Below the pieces are notes generated by a model. The model worked only from the letters and a program-made list of their open reading frames with translations, was not told the DNA's origin and did not search any database. A stretch of DNA of 6,779 nt from Fidelibacterota bacterium. Lineage in GTDB: Bacteria; Fidelibacterota; Fidelibacteria; Fidelibacterales; Fidelibacteraceae. The DNA lies in contig JAFGVT010000138.1 in the NCBI GenBank assembly GCA_016937825.1, positions 1 through 6,779 on the forward strand, in the 5' to 3' direction. This document shows positions 5,799-6,779 of the stretch, piece by piece. The translations under genes were made by a program, and so were the position numbers. Position 1 is the stretch's first letter, and every line of letters starts with the position of its first letter.

Positions 5799-6779
5799 CT
5801 ATTGGAACAAGCGGAAGACGTCATTGATGACGGCCAGGATCAGCAGTCCGAAAAGCAGGAACATGCCCGCCTGCTGAATGGCAAGTTTGGTCTTGACCTT
5901 CATTTCCCGGCGCATGATCCCTTCGGCAATGGCGATGATGATATGTCCGCCGTCCAGGCCCGGAATGGGCAGGATGTTCAGCAGGGCAAGGTTTACGCTC
6001 AGGATGCCGATCAGTCCGATGAAGGGCAGGAGGCCGGCCTTGGCGGATTCGCCCGCCAGCTGGCCGATATAGATGATCCCGCCGACATTCTTGAAACTTT
6101 CCTGGCCGGTGACCAGCAGTTTGAGGGAGACAAAGGTCATGTTCAGCCAGTAGCCCGTGGTCTTGAAGCCCTGGCCGATCGCGCCGAAAAAGCCGGCCCG
6201 TTCCATGAGGACCGCCGGCGAAACGCCCAGCATGCCGACCTCGACCATCTTGCCGCCGGACAGCGTTTTCTGAAGCATAGGCGTAATGGTGAGGGTGTTC
6301 TCTTCACGTTCCCGGACATAGCGGACGGTGACGCTGCGGTCGCCGGCATTCCGGATATAGGCGGCCATTTCGTCCCAGGTGCCGATGCTGATACCATCCA
6401 GGCTGAGGATCCGGTCGCCGGGCAGAAGTCCTGCGGCCGCGGCCGGCGTATTCTCATAAACCTTATCGAGCACGGGTTCGTTGCTGGAAACGGCGATGCC
6501 CCGGATCCCGCTCATGATGGAAAAAATAACGATGGCGAGCAGGAGATTCATCAGGATCCCCGCCAGGGTCACAAAGACCTTCTGCCAGGTTCTTTTCGCC
6601 CGGTATTCCCAGGGCTGGGGGGGCGTTCCTGCGTAAGAAGCATCCATGCTTTCGTCGATCATGCCCGACATGCGGACATAGCCGCCGAAGGGAATGGCGC
6701 CGACGGCGTATTCGGTGTCGCCGATCTTCTTTTTAACGATATTCGGCGGAAAGCCGATGGAAAAGGTCTCGACGCGGAT
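5799..6779 (-). CDS. rseP: RIP metalloprotease RseP/site-2 protease (5' end off window)
   Basis: Intramembrane zinc metalloprotease of family M50B, which cleaves membrane-anchored anti-sigma factors or remnant signal peptides within the inner membrane. 326 residues are visible, starting inside the conserved VETFSIGFP segment; the first membrane helix with HExxH lies beyond the right edge. Present are the GAIPFGGYVRMSGM loop (about 27-40 of the visible part), a membrane segment near 67-89 beginning VFVTLAGILMN, one PDZ domain (about 99-168, with NTPAAAAGLLPGDRILSLDG), and the C-terminal membrane helices. The second active-site motif, NILPIPGLDGG (268-278), is intact, supplying the third zinc ligand Asp. 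Only one PDZ domain is seen, so the full protein would be about 350-360 residues, the short form also found in Firmicutes and several other phyla, rather than the two-PDZ E. coli type. The 312-bp AT-rich gap suggests it is not co-transcribed with vorD. Confidence 0.94.
   Translation of the reverse strand: MRVETFSIGFPPNIVKKKIGDTEYAVGAIPFGGYVRMSGMIDESMDASYAGTPPQPWEYRAKRTWQKVFVTLAGILMNLLLAIVIFSIMSGIRGIAVSSNEPVLDKVYENTPAAAAGLLPGDRILSLDGISIGTWDEMAAYIRNAGDRSVTVRYVREREENTLTITPMLQKTLSGGKMVEVGMLGVSPAVLMERAGFFGAIGQGFKTTGYWLNMTFVSLKLLVTGQESFKNVGGIIYIGQLAGESAKAGLLPFIGLIGILSVNLALLNILPIPGLDGGHIIIAIAEGIMRREMKVKTKLAIQQAGMFLLFGLLILAVINDVFRLFQ

Overview
The window carries six genes, all on the minus strand, so transcription runs from high to low coordinates. 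From right to left they are: the 3' part of rseP (site-2 intramembrane protease); a compact three-gene cluster for a 2-oxoacid:ferredoxin oxidoreductase of the VorB/KorA type (dicluster ferredoxin, alpha subunit, fused beta-gamma subunit); a lipoprotein with one InlB-type repeat and a formylglycine-generating-enzyme-like (SUMF1-fold) domain; and a multi-pass membrane acyltransferase of the HGSNAT/DUF5009 type that runs off the left edge. Two genes are cut by the window ends: rseP lacks its N-terminus with the HExxH helix, and the acyltransferase lacks its extreme C-terminus.

The coding DNA is moderately GC-rich and the two larger intergenic stretches are strongly AT-rich. Every start visible in the window has a recognisable Shine-Dalgarno sequence (AAGGAG, GAGG, GAGG, GGGAGG, GGAG). 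A ferredoxin-dependent 2-oxoacid oxidoreductase points to an anaerobe, and the lipobox protein plus RseP fit a bacterium, probably with a Gram-negative envelope. Single InlB-type repeats on SUMF1-fold lipoproteins are familiar in Spirochaetes and some FCB-group anaerobes. The phylum cannot be fixed from this window, so that is only a guess.

Layout. (1) 5799-6779: rseP, partial. (2) 5487-5798: 312 bp of AT-rich DNA with short repeats, presumed to hold the promoter of the oxidoreductase cluster. (3) 2662-5486: vorD, vorB and the fused beta-gamma gene with gaps of 11 and 9 bp, clearly one operon, closed by a strong hairpin at 2611-2640. (4) 2397-2610: AT-rich leader of the lipoprotein gene, with a dyad. 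(5) 1215-2396: FGE-like lipoprotein. (6) 1158-1214: short gap with a 13-bp hairpin. (7) 1-1157: acyltransferase with a GTG start.

The oxidoreductase would oxidatively decarboxylate a 2-oxoacid (branched-chain by family resemblance, such as 3-methyl-2-oxobutanoate) to acyl-CoA and pass electrons to ferredoxin, as in amino-acid fermentation or, in reverse, reductive synthesis. The lipoprotein and acyltransferase genes look like an independent envelope-related pair. No CRISPR array, transposon, tRNA or rRNA is visible. The least ordinary signals are the hairpin between the last two genes, which is fully paired only in the minus-strand RNA; the zinc-ribbon-like tail on the ferredoxin subunit; and the degenerate FGE-like lipoprotein.
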